Below are positions 31,425-41,759 of a stretch of DNA of 64,000 nucleotides, piece by piece. This DNA is from Anastatus disparis. Taxonomy: Eukaryota; Arthropoda; Insecta; Hymenoptera; Eupelmidae. The translations under genes and the position numbers were made by a program. Position 1 is the stretch's first letter, and every line of letters begins with the position of its first letter. The DNA is taken from the NCBI GenBank assembly GCA_017163975.1, contig JAFFSR010000249.1, positions 1,846,001-1,910,000 on the forward strand, given 5' to 3'. The notes under the pieces were generated by a model. It worked only from the letters and a program-made list of their open reading frames with translations, had not been told where the DNA came from and searched no databases.

Positions 31425-33773
31425 AAAAAAATAATTAAGTATAAGAATTATAAAGATATCTATCCAAACTTATTGGTACAGAGTTTGGCCAGCTGTGATT
31501 GGACGCCATTTACAGTTGGTACAGTTGACCTAGAATCTGCACTTAGCTGCCTCTGTGACAACCTTACGGCAGCAATACAAAATCTGGCGCCACTAAAAAC
31601 ACTTAAAATTGGTAAAGATAAAGTTCCTTGGATAAATAAAAAGTTGTTGCAGATGCGGCGCAAGAGAGACGCTACGTATCGTAGATTTAAACGGACGAAG
31701 GAGGAGCGATACTTCTCCGAATTTTTGCAACTGCGTAAAGCAATATATGAACAGACGGAACGAGCTGAAACAAATTATTATCATCATAGACTGTTCGATG
31801 CTCTTGCTAGAGGTGATGTCTGGAAGGAGTTAAAAGACTTAGGACTCCTGTCCGGACCTCAAGGGGACTTGAATGGATTCACTCCAGATGAGTTTAATGC
31901 ACATTTTGCAGGGAGTCAATCTCGCCACACGATGATACTGCGGAACGTAAAAGGATTCTTTCAGAGTGTAGTGAAAGTGGCTTTGCCTTTAAACCAATTA
32001 AGAAGGGGCCGAACTATCTGTCTTTGTCTAATAGCGTTTTTCATCATTTACGTAAACACTATCCGGTATAACAAGAAAAAAAAAACAGCCCCCGCTAGAT
32101 ATTAGTATAATTAGTAAATTTTATAATAACAACCAAATTTTTTACCGCATAGTCTTTGACTAATTAGAATATTACTAGCAATCTAGAATATAACCTATCT
32201 TTTTTTGGTAGGTCTCTAATTATTCAAAAACTACGCAGTGAAAAAATTTGGTTGTTATTACAAAATTTACTTATTATACTAATATCTAGCGGGGGCTGCT
32301 ATTTTTTTCTTGTTATACCGGATAGTGTTTACATAAATGATGAAAAACGATATTAGACAAAGACAGATAGTTCGGCCCCTTCTTAATATTAATGATGTAA
32401 TCCTTGCAATTTCGCATTTTTGATCACAGGCTTGTGGCGAGGATGACATCCCGCAGAGTGTGATACTTAAAGCACTACCGGTCATTAGAGAGCATCTTGT
32501 GACTCTGTTCAATTCCTTTTTTGCGCGGGGGATCTTCCCTTACCTTTGAAAGCGTGCACGCATTGTGCCTTTAAAGAAGTACCCTGCACCTAAAATGCCT
32601 AAAGATTTTAGGCCCATAGAAATATTATGTTTTCTTTCAAAAGTTCTCGAGAAGATTGCTCATGATCAACTGCAAGAGTATATTATGACACACAAAATAC
32701 TTGACTCTTTGCAGACTAGCTTTAGAAAGCACCATTCTACGCAGACTGCCATACTTCAACTTACAGACGACATAAGATCAGGTCTTGACAAGAAACTTGC
32801 CACGATACTACTTATATTTGACTTTAGTAAGGCATTCGACACGATCTCCCTCTCCAAATTGCTTGCGAGGCTTAGATCGATGGGGTTTTCCAGGGCTGCA
32901 CTCGAGTAGATTAGCTCTTAAAAAAGGATTCGGATTGGCTAACAACCAATCTAGGAGTTCCATAGGGTTCAGTGCTGAGACCTCTGTTGTTTTGCCTTTA
33001 CATTAACAACATGCGTGATACGCTCGACCCCTGTTTCGTCCAGCACATATTATATGCTAATGACCTCCAAATCTATACTCAGATCTCTTATGAACATCTG
33101 AATGAAGGTATTCGTATTATGCAGAGGGCGGCCAGGGCGGCGTCGGGGTGGGCTGTTGATGCTTCTCTCACATTAAATGCAAGCAAAACTAAGGCGATTA
33201 TTTTTGGTAGTAGCCGATTTATTAATGACTTTTATGCTGGTGAGCCAAGAACGATTGAGCTTGAGGGAGGTGTTGGCATATCTTTCTCTGATACCGTTAC
33301 GAGCCTTGGTGTTGTGCTTGACGCTTAGTTGTCATGGGAGACGCACATTAATATGGCGACTAAAAAATTTAATAGGATAATCTATAGTTTGCGGTTCTTT
33401 TGTCGGTACACCACTGAAGCCCTGCGTAAACAACTTGCAGCCGCCTTGCTGTTTCCGCACCTCGACTACTGCTCAGTAGTTCTGCTCGATGCTTCGCAAG
33501 GGTTGAGAAGACGATTACAAAGACTACAAAATTCATGTGTGAGAGATGTATTAGGTGTAGGAATGGTCGGTCATACCTCTCTTCATAGAGCTGTGCTTGG
33601 TTGGCTGCGTACTGATTCAAGGAGACAGTATTTTATGACTGTACTTATGTACAAAATCGTGAGTGTGAATAGTCCCGAGTATCTAGTGAGTCTCTTCACT
33701 AGATATGTACCTAAGGTAGATACTAGGGGAGAGATTAAGGATTTCGCATTGTCCAATTTTATTTTTATTTGAT
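31425..33773 (+). pseudogene. CR1-like LINE ORF2 reverse transcriptase
   Basis: The frame opens before L-L-V-Q-S-L-A-S-C-D-W-T-P-F and includes VPWINKKLLQMRRKRDA. A frameshift near 31940 is followed by F-A-F-K-P, where the MITE sits; the same frame resumes after it with I-N-I-N-D-V-I-L. RT motifs follow: KDFRPIEIL, DFSKAFDTIS, GVP-stop-GSVLRPLLF and YANDLQIY. The YADD box reads YAND, losing a catalytic Asp. The thumb region reaches PHLDYCSVV and the frame ends at 33771-33773. Further shifts lie near 32550, 32909 and 33328. The protein would copy LINE RNA at the nicked target. Confidence 0.8.
32002..32382. mobile_element. TTAA MITE, family 2, inside the CR1 reverse transcriptase
   Basis: TTAA flanks are 31998-32001 and 32383-32386. 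Removing the element and one TTAA restores the reading F-A-F-K-P-I-N-I-N-D-V-I-L. It is almost identical to 30871-31251, so both inserted fairly recently. Confidence 0.92.
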
Positions 33774-34055
33774 GTCATGACAGTGATTCATCTTTTATAT
33801 TACGTTATTTGATTTTAATTCTATGACTGATAGATATTTAAGTCCGTTTTTTATTGTATTTCATGTTTTCTGCGTGTATTTAGAACAGTCTGTGATATCG
33901 CTTTTATGTGATGACTTACTGATACAGTATTATATATTAATTTTAATATTTTACTGTGATATCTTATCTAATTATGCGCAATACTTTATATAGAATTATT
34001 ACTTATTGTTTGATGTATTACACGCCTTTTTGTACTCTTTTTACAAAATAAATCA

Positions 34056-34077
34056 ATATCTATCTATCTATCTATCT
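34056..34077 (+). repeat. (TATC)n tail of the CR1-like LINE
   Basis: Five to six TATC units follow AAAATAAATCAA. This is the 3' terminus expected for this class of LINE. Confidence 0.7.
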
Positions 34078-34094
34078 AAAATTATTTTTCATAA

Positions 34095-34320
34095 TTTTCT
34101 TAGGGAATCTAACCTCGACCCACTAGGACGTGAGCCAATTGTCTTAAGCAACTGTGCTATTACCATCCAATTGCGACGGAGCTCGCAAGTGTCTTATGAG
34201 ACCAAAGCACATGTAACAAAGGTGCTTGCTTTAGAACAGCTGAGAGCAAGATTCGAACTCGGTCCCCCACGATCACGAATTCAACGCTCCAACCGACTGT
34301 GCCACAGACCGGTTCCCGGA
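34095..34320 (-). repeat. SINE with two tRNA-like segments
   Basis: On the minus strand, 34310-34242 reads like a tRNA with A-box TGGCACAGTCGGTTGGA and B-box GAGTTCGAATC. 34168-34101 is a second such segment with A-box ATAGCACAGTTGC and B-box GAGGTTAGATTCC. Both lack a proper acceptor stem, so this is a tRNA-derived, possibly dimeric SINE. The plus-strand ORF at 34006-34389 runs through it and is not a gene. 34321-34638 shows only a partial copy of the 15830-type repeat. Confidence 0.6.
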
Positions 34321-34642
34321 ACACATTTGAAATGGCAACTAAAAATAATGATAGTTAAATACTCAGACAATTATATTATTCTTCTCTGAAAATTGATTTA
34401 AGATCGACAAAAAATTTTTTTATGGCTTCTTTTTCCTCTATAAAAAAGTCATGACCAATGTTGTGATGGCAAGATAAACGTTTCGTGATTGGCTTGCAGC
34501 ATGCGCATGCCTGTAGCGCTTAATTTAAATCGTCTGATTTTCTGAATAAAATTAGATTTATTCAAGATCTTGAATGAAGATTATTGTAAATTTTAATAAT
34601 CGCAAACAAAATTTTAAACCTTTCTTATGATATATTTTTTAA

Positions 34643-34905
34643 GAGCACGCCGGATTCGTAGTCCTTGTCTAATTGAGATTTTTGTTATTTACTCAAGTAT
34701 CAATCGGTGTATCTGCAAATTGAAGGTTAAGCGCAATAGATATTATTATTACAAATGTGTATGCACAAGAAAAAAAAATCTACCAATTTGTTTTTGAGAA
34801 AAGTAAGGAATGCGAATATATTATAAACATAAACTTTTACTTCGGCGTTTCTTACTTTTCTCAAAAACAAAGCAGTAGAATTCTTTTTTCTTGTGCATAA
34901 AAACT
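34643..34905. mobile_element. TTAA MITE, family 3, right end missing
   Basis: The left end follows TTAA (34639-34642) and has GCCGGATTCGTAGTCCTTG, then the family 3 order through the palindrome centre to CTTGTGCATAAA. After 34905 the sequence no longer matches, so the right quarter is lost. Confidence 0.75.
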
Positions 34906-35207
34906 AATGCGTATTCTTGGTTATATAACTGTACGTAAACAAAATCTTGACATACGTGCGCTGTTCGCATGTTTTTGTCCATAGTTCGCGAGATTTTAAA
35001 ACATTATTATTAAGGTTACGATTATTATATTTAAATATTTTATAATTTATTATAAGTATATAGATACTTAATTTTTAATAAAAATAAGGTTAAGATAAAA
35101 ATAACTTGCGCGTATTACTGTTAAATAATAAATTTTAATGATGTCACTTTTAAATAACTTTATAGATTTAATAATTAAATTATAATGAATTCATGTTAAA
35201 AATTAGG

Positions 35208-35236
35208 GCGCGCAACGCGCGCTGTTCAAGCTCTAG
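35208..35236 (+). mobile_element. Helitron-type 3' terminus
   Basis: A perfect GC hairpin, GCGCGC-AAC-GCGCGC (35208-35222), is followed after 10 nt by CTAG (35233-35236) and then T. A hairpin about 10 nt upstream of CTRR, with insertion before T, is the Helitron 3' signature. The 5' TC end is not located; the body may be part of 34906-35236. No Rep/helicase is present. Confidence 0.45.
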
Positions 35237-35350
35237 TATGTTAAATATTTTATTTAAATCATTTCCCGAAGAAGAATGATATAATTGGCAGAGTTTTTAC
35301 ATATTTTTAATTTTATTCGTCATTTGAAATATGTTTCGGACATAAAAAAT
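35237..35350 (-). repeat. Dispersed repeat, inverted copy of 15830-15990
   Basis: It shares AAATCATTTCCC, GATATAATTGGCAGAG and the ATATGTTTCGGACAT landmark with the complement of 15830-15990. Its class is unknown. Confidence 0.45.
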
Positions 35351-35357
35351 CAATTAA

Positions 35358-35505
35358 GGGTTGGCTGTATAGTTCTGTCCTTGTCTAATCTAAATTTTCC
35401 TCATAATTCATAAATTATATATTTATATATAGACGTAGGGGCAAAGCGCTGTAGAGCAAAAAACGAGTAAAGGATTCTATTCTATAAAAAACTTAAAATT
35501 TTTAT
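35358..35505. mobile_element. Single end of another TTAA element
   Basis: After TTAA (35354-35357) the sequence GGGTTGGCTGTATAGTTCTG leads into the subterminal CTGTCCTTGTCTAATC motif of families 1-3. No matching inverted end was found, so it is one end of a truncated or interrupted copy. Confidence 0.5.
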
Positions 35506-35859
35506 CAGTACGAAGTCTCCAACGTTGTTACCAACGAAAAGTTGACTTTTTTATAAATTCCTAAATTATGGTTTTAGAATGTAAAAGAGGATTAGAAAAA
35601 GCGATTAGACAATAATAATGACCATTAAAACCATTAATAACGAAATAATAAGATATTGGAAATAATTCATACTATCAATGAAAAAACGCTTATTTCGAAA
35701 AAGCATAACATTTGTACTTAATGGATTAGCTTTTTATATTCGATGCAATATCGTTGGATTTATTAAATTGAATGTATAAAAATACAATATTGTCAATCGA
35801 AACCATGTGACCTAACCTAACCAGTGCCAAATCCCCTAAAATCGAAGACATCTTACTTT

Positions 35860-38800
35860 AATAAGTTTCCATGCCCTTGTTTGATGGATCAACCTTTTTT
35901 TCTCGATGCGATGAAGGAGGCACCACTAAAATACACGCTGGAAAAAATCATCATGACAATCGAAGCTAAGGAACATAACCTAGCCAACGATAAATGCCAT
36001 TTTCTTAAAGATATTTCGCTTAAAAAAATTCCCATGCCTTTCTGAGATGGGTTAACCATTTTTTCTCGATGCGATAAAGGAGGCACCACTAAAATACGTG
36101 CAGAAAAAAATCATCATTACAATCAAAGCTAAGAAACATAACCCAACCAACGATAAATGACATTTTACTAAAAATTCTCATGCCTTTGTAAGATGGATTC
36201 ACCATTTTTTCTCGATGCGATAAGAATGGCAGCAATAAAATACGTGCATAAAAATATCGACATGACAATCGAGACTAAGGAACATAACCTAATTAGTGAT
36301 AAATGCCATTTAATTAAAGATATCTCGCTTTAAGAAATTCCCACGCCTCTGTTAGATGGATAAACTTTTTTTTCTCAATGCGATAAAGAAGGCACCACTA
36401 AAATACGCGCAAGAAAAAATCGTTATGTCAATCGAGACTAAGGAACATAACCTAACCGGCGATAAGTGCTATATTATTAAAGATATCTTGCTTTAAAAAA
36501 TTTTCACGACTTTGTTTGATAGATTAACCATTTTTCCTGGATGCGATAAGAAAGGCAGTACTGAAATACGTGTATATAAAATCGACAGGACAATCGAGAC
36601 TAAGGAACATAACCTAACTAGTGATAAATGCTATTTTATTAAAGATATTTCGCTTTAGAAAATTCCCATGCCTTGGTTTGATGGATTAATTATTTTTTCT
36701 TGATGCAATAAAGAAGGAACCACTAAAACACATGTACAAAAATATCGTCATGTCAATCGAGACTAAGGAACACAACCTAACTATTGATAAATAACATTTT
36801 AATAGAGATATTTCACTTAAAAAAATTCCCATGCCTTTGTGTGATGGATTAACCATTTTCTCTCGATGCGATAAAGAAGGCACTACTAAAATACGCGCAG
36901 AAAAAAATCGTTATGTCAATCGAGACTAAGGAACATAACCTAACCGGCAAAATGCCATATTATTAAAGATATCTTGCTTTAAAAAATTCTCATGCCTTTG
37001 TTAGATGAATTAACCATTTTTTTTCAATGCAATAAGAAAGGCAATACTAAAATACATGTATAAATATATCGACATGACAATGGAGATTAAGGAACATAAC
37101 CTAACCGGGGATAAATGCCATATTATTGAAGATACCTTGCTTTAAGAAATTTTCATGCTTTTGTCAGTTGAATTAACCATTTTTACTTCATGCGATAAGG
37201 AAGGACTAAAATACGTGTATGAAAAAATCATCATGTCAATCGAGACCAAGGAACATAACCTGACTTGTGATAAATGCCATTTTATTAAAGATATCTCGCT
37301 TTAAGAAATTTGCACGCCTTTGTTAGATGGATTTACCATTTATTCTTCACGCGATGAGAAAGACAGTACTAAAATACGTGTATAAAAAAATCGACTCGCC
37401 AATCGAGACTAAGGAACATAACCTAACCAACGATCAATCCCATCTTATTAAAGATATCTCGCTTTAAATAATTCCCATGCCTTCGTTCGATGGATAAACT
37501 ATTCTTTCTCAATACGATAAAAGAGGCACCACTAAAATACGTGCATAAAAAACTCGACATGACAATCGAGACTAAGGAACATAACCTAACTGGTGATAAA
37601 TGCCATTTTATTAAAGATATTTTGCTTTCAAAAATTCTCATGCCTTTGTTAGATGGATTAACCATTATTTCTCGATGCGATAAGGGAGGTAGTTTTAAAA
37701 TACGTGTAAAAAAAATTAACAAGACAATCGAGACTAAGGAACATAACCTAAATAGTGATAAATAACATTTTATTACAGATATTTCGCTTAAAAAAAGTCC
37801 CACGCCTTTGTTTGATGGATCAACCATTTCTTCTCCATGCGATAAGTAAGGCAGTACTTAAATGTGCGTATACAAAAATCGCCTTGTCAATTGAGACTAA
37901 GGAACATAACCGAACTGGCGATAAATGCCATTTTATTGAAGTTATTTCGCTTTAAAAAATTCCCATGCCTTTGTTCGATGAATAAACTATTTTTTCTCAA
38001 TGCGATAAAAGAGGCACCATTAAAATACGTGCATAAAAAAATCGTCTTGCCAATTGAGACTAAGGAACATAACCTAACCAACGATAAATGCGACCTTACT
38101 AAAAATATCTCGCTTTAAAAAATTCTCATGCCTTTGTAAGATGCATTAACTATTTTTTCTCGATGCGATAAGGAAGGCAGTACTAAAATACGTGTATAAA
38201 AAAATCGACATGACAATCGAGACTAAGGAACATAACCCAACTGGTAATAAATGCCATTTCATTAAAGATATTTCGCTTCGAAAAATTCCCATGCCTTTGT
38301 GTGATGCATTTATTATTTTTTCTCGATGCGATTAAGAAAACATCACTAAAATACGTGCAGAAAAATATCATCATTAAAATCGAAGGTAAGGAACATAACC
38401 CAACCAACTATAAATGCCATCTTATTAAAGATATCTCGCTTTTAAAAATTTCCATGCCTTTGTTTGATTGATTTACTAATTTTTTTTGACATAATAAGAA
38501 AGGCAGCACGAAAATACGTCTTTAAAAAAATTATCATGATAATAGAGATTAAGGAACATAACCTAACTGATGATAAATGCCATTTTATTAAAGATATCTC
38601 GCTTCAAGAAATTCCCAAGTCTTTGTTAAATGGATTAACCATTATTTCTCGTTACGATAAGGAAGAAAGTACTAAAATACGTGGATTAAAAAATCGACAT
38701 GACAATCGAGACTAAGGAACATAACCTAACTGGTGATAAATGCCATTTTATTAAAGATATTTCGCTTTAAAAAATTCCCACGCTTTTGTTTGATGGATTA

Positions 38801-38950
38801 ACCATTTTTTTCGATGCGATAAAGGAGGGACCACTAAAATATGTGCATAAAAAAATCATCATTATAATCGAAGTTAAGGAACATAACCTAACCAACGATG
38901 ATTGGCCTCTTACTAAAAATATCTCGCTTTGAAAAATTCCCACGCCTTTG
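35860..38950 (+). repeat. Tandem array, about 19 copies of a 163-bp unit
   Basis: The landmark AAGGAACATAACC recurs about every 163 bp, near 35968, 36131, 36277, 36439, 36602, 36765, 36928, 37088, 37248, 37411, 37574, 37736, 37899, 38061, 38224, 38388, 38551, 38714 and 38876. Units come in two loose types, GGCACCACTAAAATACG and GGCAGTACTAAAATACG, in irregular alternation. 163 is not a multiple of three, so the many small ORFs inside are not a protein repeat. Confidence 0.9.
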
Positions 38951-38999
38951 TTTGATGGATTAACAATTTTTCTCTATGAGATAATCCATCAATCGAAGG

Positions 39000-40170
39000 C
39001 ATATGAATTTTTCAAATCGAAATACCTTTAATAAAATAGCATTTATCACCAGTTAGGTTATGTTCCTTAGTCTTGATTGTCATGTCGATTTATTCATACA
39101 CGTATTCCAGTACTGCCTTTCTTATCGCATCTAGAAAAAATGGTGAATTTATCTAACAAAGACGCGGGAATTTTTAAAAGCGAGATATCTTTAATAAGAT
39201 GGCATTTATCGTTGGTTAGGTTATGTTCCTTAGTTTCGATTATCCTGATGATTTTTCTATGCACGTACTTTAGTGCTGCCTTTCTTATCGCATCCAGAAA
39301 AAATTGTGAATCAATCAAACAAAAGCATTGAAATTTTATAAAGCAAGATATCTTTAATAATATGGCATTTATCGCCGGTTAGGTTATGTTCCTTAGTCTC
39401 GATTGACATGACGATTTTTTATACACGTATTTTAGTACTGCCTTCCTTATCGCATTCAGAAAAAATGGCTAATCCATCTAACAAAGACGTGGGAATTTCT
39501 TAAAGCGAGGTATCTTTAATAAGATGGCATTTATTGTTTGTTTGGTTATGTTTCTTAGCTTCGATTGTCACGATGATTTTATGCACGTTTTTAAGTGGTG
39601 CCCTCTTTATCGCATTGAGAAAAAATGGTTAATCCATCAAACAAAGGCATGGGAATTTTTTAAAGCGAAATATCTTTTATAAAATGGCATTTATCACCCG
39701 TTAAGTTATGTTACTTACACTGTAAAAAATCCTTTTGTAAGATTATTATTTTGGAATCAATAAGGTTACCATGGTTTTTAGTAAGTTTACCAGAAAAATA
39801 TGAAAATCACTAAAAATTAGTAAAATTATTGTTCTTAGTGTAGGTCTTTTTATTACCTAACCTAAGCTAGAAATTTTACAAATACACTATGAAAAATCAT
39901 CTAGTAAAATTATTATTCTGGAATCAATAAAGTTACCATAGTTTTTAGTAAGTTTACCAGAAAAATATGAAAAATAACTAAAAATTAGCAAAATTATTGT
40001 TTTTGGTGTAGGTAATTTTATTACAAGATTATACTCTTCTCTCAGAATAGTAATTTTACAAGAGGATTTTTTACAGTGTAGTCTCAATTGTCATGTCGAC
40101 TTTTTTATACACGTATTTAAGATCTGCCTTACTTATCGCAACGAGAATAAAAGGTTAATACATCAAACAA
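39000..40170 (-). repeat. Inverted array of the 163-bp unit, about six copies
   Basis: The complement landmark GGTTATGTTCCTTAG recurs near 39055, 39220, 39382, 39545 and 39705, with a further part-unit at 40081 after a nested insertion. It faces the left array, giving the element its hairpin potential. Confidence 0.9.
39718..40078. mobile_element. TA-flanked MITE (CACTGTAAAAAATCC ends) inside the array
   Basis: Inverted termini CACTGTAAAAAATCCT are flanked by TA (39716-39717, 40079-40080). It interrupts one 163-bp unit between TTACT-TA and TA-GTCTC, and other units supply the empty site. The interior holds two tandem copies of a roughly 170-bp segment with GGTTACCATGGTTTTTAG. Tc1/mariner-like by its TA duplication. 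Confidence 0.85.
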
Positions 40171-40638
40171 AGGCATGGAAACTTATTAAAGTAAGATATT
40201 TTTGATTTTAGGGGATTTGGCACTGGTTAGGTTAGGTCACATTGTTTCAATTGACAATATTATATTTTTATACATCCAGTTAGTACAAATGTTATGTTTT
40301 TTTCGAAATAAGCGTTCGTCCATTGATAGTATTAATTATTTCCAATATCTTATGATTTCGTTATAAATGGTTTTAATGGTCATTATTATTGTCTAATCGC
40401 TTTTCCTAATCCTCTTTGACATTCTAAAACCATAATTTAGGAATTTAGAAAAAAGTCACATTTTTGTTGGTAACAACGTTGGAGACTTTAGACTCATGGC
40501 TAAAGGAGGATTTCTGATCGGTATAAAAAAGGATTGGGTATTAATTGAAAATTTTAAAATAAATGTAATTTCAGATCAAATTACAAAATCAACAATGATA
40601 ATAAAAGGAGATACTTTTAATATTTTTCCTATGTATGC

Positions 40639-41131
40639 GTGAGTGAGAATGAGAGTGGCATAAGCTTCGAGCATATACTACTGGAGGAAGCCTCCGAATG
40701 GCAGCAAGCGTTACAAGGCGAAGAGAGAGAAAGCCTCTATTTTGGTACGTGCTGTCTCTCTCTAGCCTGATTTGATTGGCTGCTTCTGTTCCCCACTAAG
40801 AAAGTGAGAGAGAGATAGCACGTACCAAAATAGAGGCTTTCTTTCTCTTCACCTTGTAACGCAGTTAATAGCTGGGAGGCTTCCTCCAGTAGTATATGCT
40901 CGAAGGGCATAAGTCACATTTTTAAAAAAATTTAGTTAGTGGTATATTTCATTTCTTTGACATTAAAACAACTTATTTTTAAAAATAGAGTGGCATTTTT
41001 GTTTATTTTTCGTTAATATTATAAGCACTGTTAAAATGGCACTCAATAGAAATGTATATTAATTTAAAACTTCAATATCGAAAATCTCGAAATTAGAAGT
41101 ATGTGACTTATGCCACTCCCATTCTAACCCA
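40639..41131. mobile_element. MITE with GTGGCATAAGTCACA termini, containing a hAT MITE
   Basis: Inverted ends TGAGAATGAGAGTGGCATAAG and the complement ending at CATTCTAACCCA. The uninterrupted relatives at 49432-49686 and 54598-54852 share both ends. A hAT-like MITE sits at 40665-40905 in its left arm. It splits the endonuclease of the host LINE; exact ends are uncertain by a few bases. Confidence 0.75.
40665..40905. mobile_element. hAT-like MITE, second copy, 241 bp
   Basis: It has the same CTTCGAGCATATACTACTGG termini as 9346-9583. The exact 8-bp duplication is GGCATAAG (40657-40664, 40906-40913). The target is the terminus of another MITE, so this is a MITE in a MITE in a LINE. Confidence 0.88.
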
Positions 41132-41759
41132 CACATATAACACAGGTAGATTAAGAGAAAACTTAAAATTTTTCGAAAACATTCTAGTAGAAGAAGAAGG
41201 AAATTTAATTATAGGGGGGGATTTTAATATAAGAATTGGAGAATTGGGAAAAATAGAATAGTTCAAAGAGGAGATAGGAAATAGACGTAGCAAAGATAAA
41301 ATAGTAAGTAACGAAGGAAAGTATTTAGTAGATTTAATAGAAAACAATGGGTGGAAGTTGTTAAACGGGGCTACCAAAGGCGACGAGGAGGGTGAATATA
41401 CATATGTGGGTGCAAGAGGGCACTCGGTTATTGACTATATATGCGTAAATGAAAAAGTATGGGAAGATTTTATAAATTTTAATGTAGAAGAGCGAATAGA
41501 ATCTGACCATGCACCTGTATTGCTAAAAATAAAAGATAAATGTGAAAATAATAGGAAGAAAAAAAATGAAAAAAATCATAATGATATGAAGAAATATATT
41601 TCTTGGAGGGAAGAAGATTTAGCACAGTTTAAAAGCAACACGGAAATATTAAACACTGAAGGTATAGAAGAATCAAACGAAAATCTTTGGAAAAAACTTA
41701 AAAATGAAATTGAAAAATCGATTATTCAAAAAAAAAAAAAAAAAAATGGAAGATAGGTC

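Larger units (their letters stand above)
31425..34077 (+). mobile_element. CR1-like LINE, 3' part
   Basis: The segment runs from the linker just after the endonuclease, through the reverse transcriptase, to a 3'UTR that ends in a TATC repeat at 34056-34077. Short terminal microsatellites are typical of CR1/L2-type LINEs. A TTAA MITE (32002-32382) is inserted in it. 33774-34055 is 3'UTR without other features. Confidence 0.75.
35513..40488. mobile_element. Giant foldback element built of 163-bp tandem repeats
   Basis: Both ends carry the same sequence in inverted orientation: AAGTCTCCAACGTTGTTACC at 35513 and its complement ending at 40488. About 330-350 bp of single-copy arm follows, at roughly 85-90% identity. 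Inside lie about 19 direct copies of a ~163-bp unit (left) and about six inverted copies (right), meeting near 38950-39000. Foldback (FB/Galileo-type) elements have this layout of long inverted ends with internal tandem repeats. No transposase is present. No clear target duplication is seen: the left flank reads CAGTACG and the right flank TAGACTC. Confidence 0.8.
40497..41756 (+). pseudogene. Second LINE, endonuclease region, interrupted by nested MITEs
   Basis: The frame reads M-A-K-G-G-F-L-I-G-I to P-M-Y-A, is broken by the insertion at 40639-41131, then continues T-Y-N-T-G-R-L-R. After a stop in the EL-G-K-I-E stretch the frame shows IIGGDFNIRIG and SVIDYICVNE, then ESDHAPVLLKI, the SDH motif of APE-type endonucleases. 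A run of 17-18 A at 41729-41746 ends the frame and probably marks a shift. It would nick the target for reverse transcription. Confidence 0.65.

Noticed and set aside
35860..38950. Regular spacing taken as a CRISPR array
   Set aside because: Units are 163 bp and repeated throughout, with no short repeat plus unique spacer pattern, and the context is eukaryotic.
35860..40170. Small ORFs on both strands in the 163-bp array as a repeat-protein gene
   Set aside because: The unit is not a multiple of three, frames open on both strands equally and break in most units. They are by-products of the repeat.
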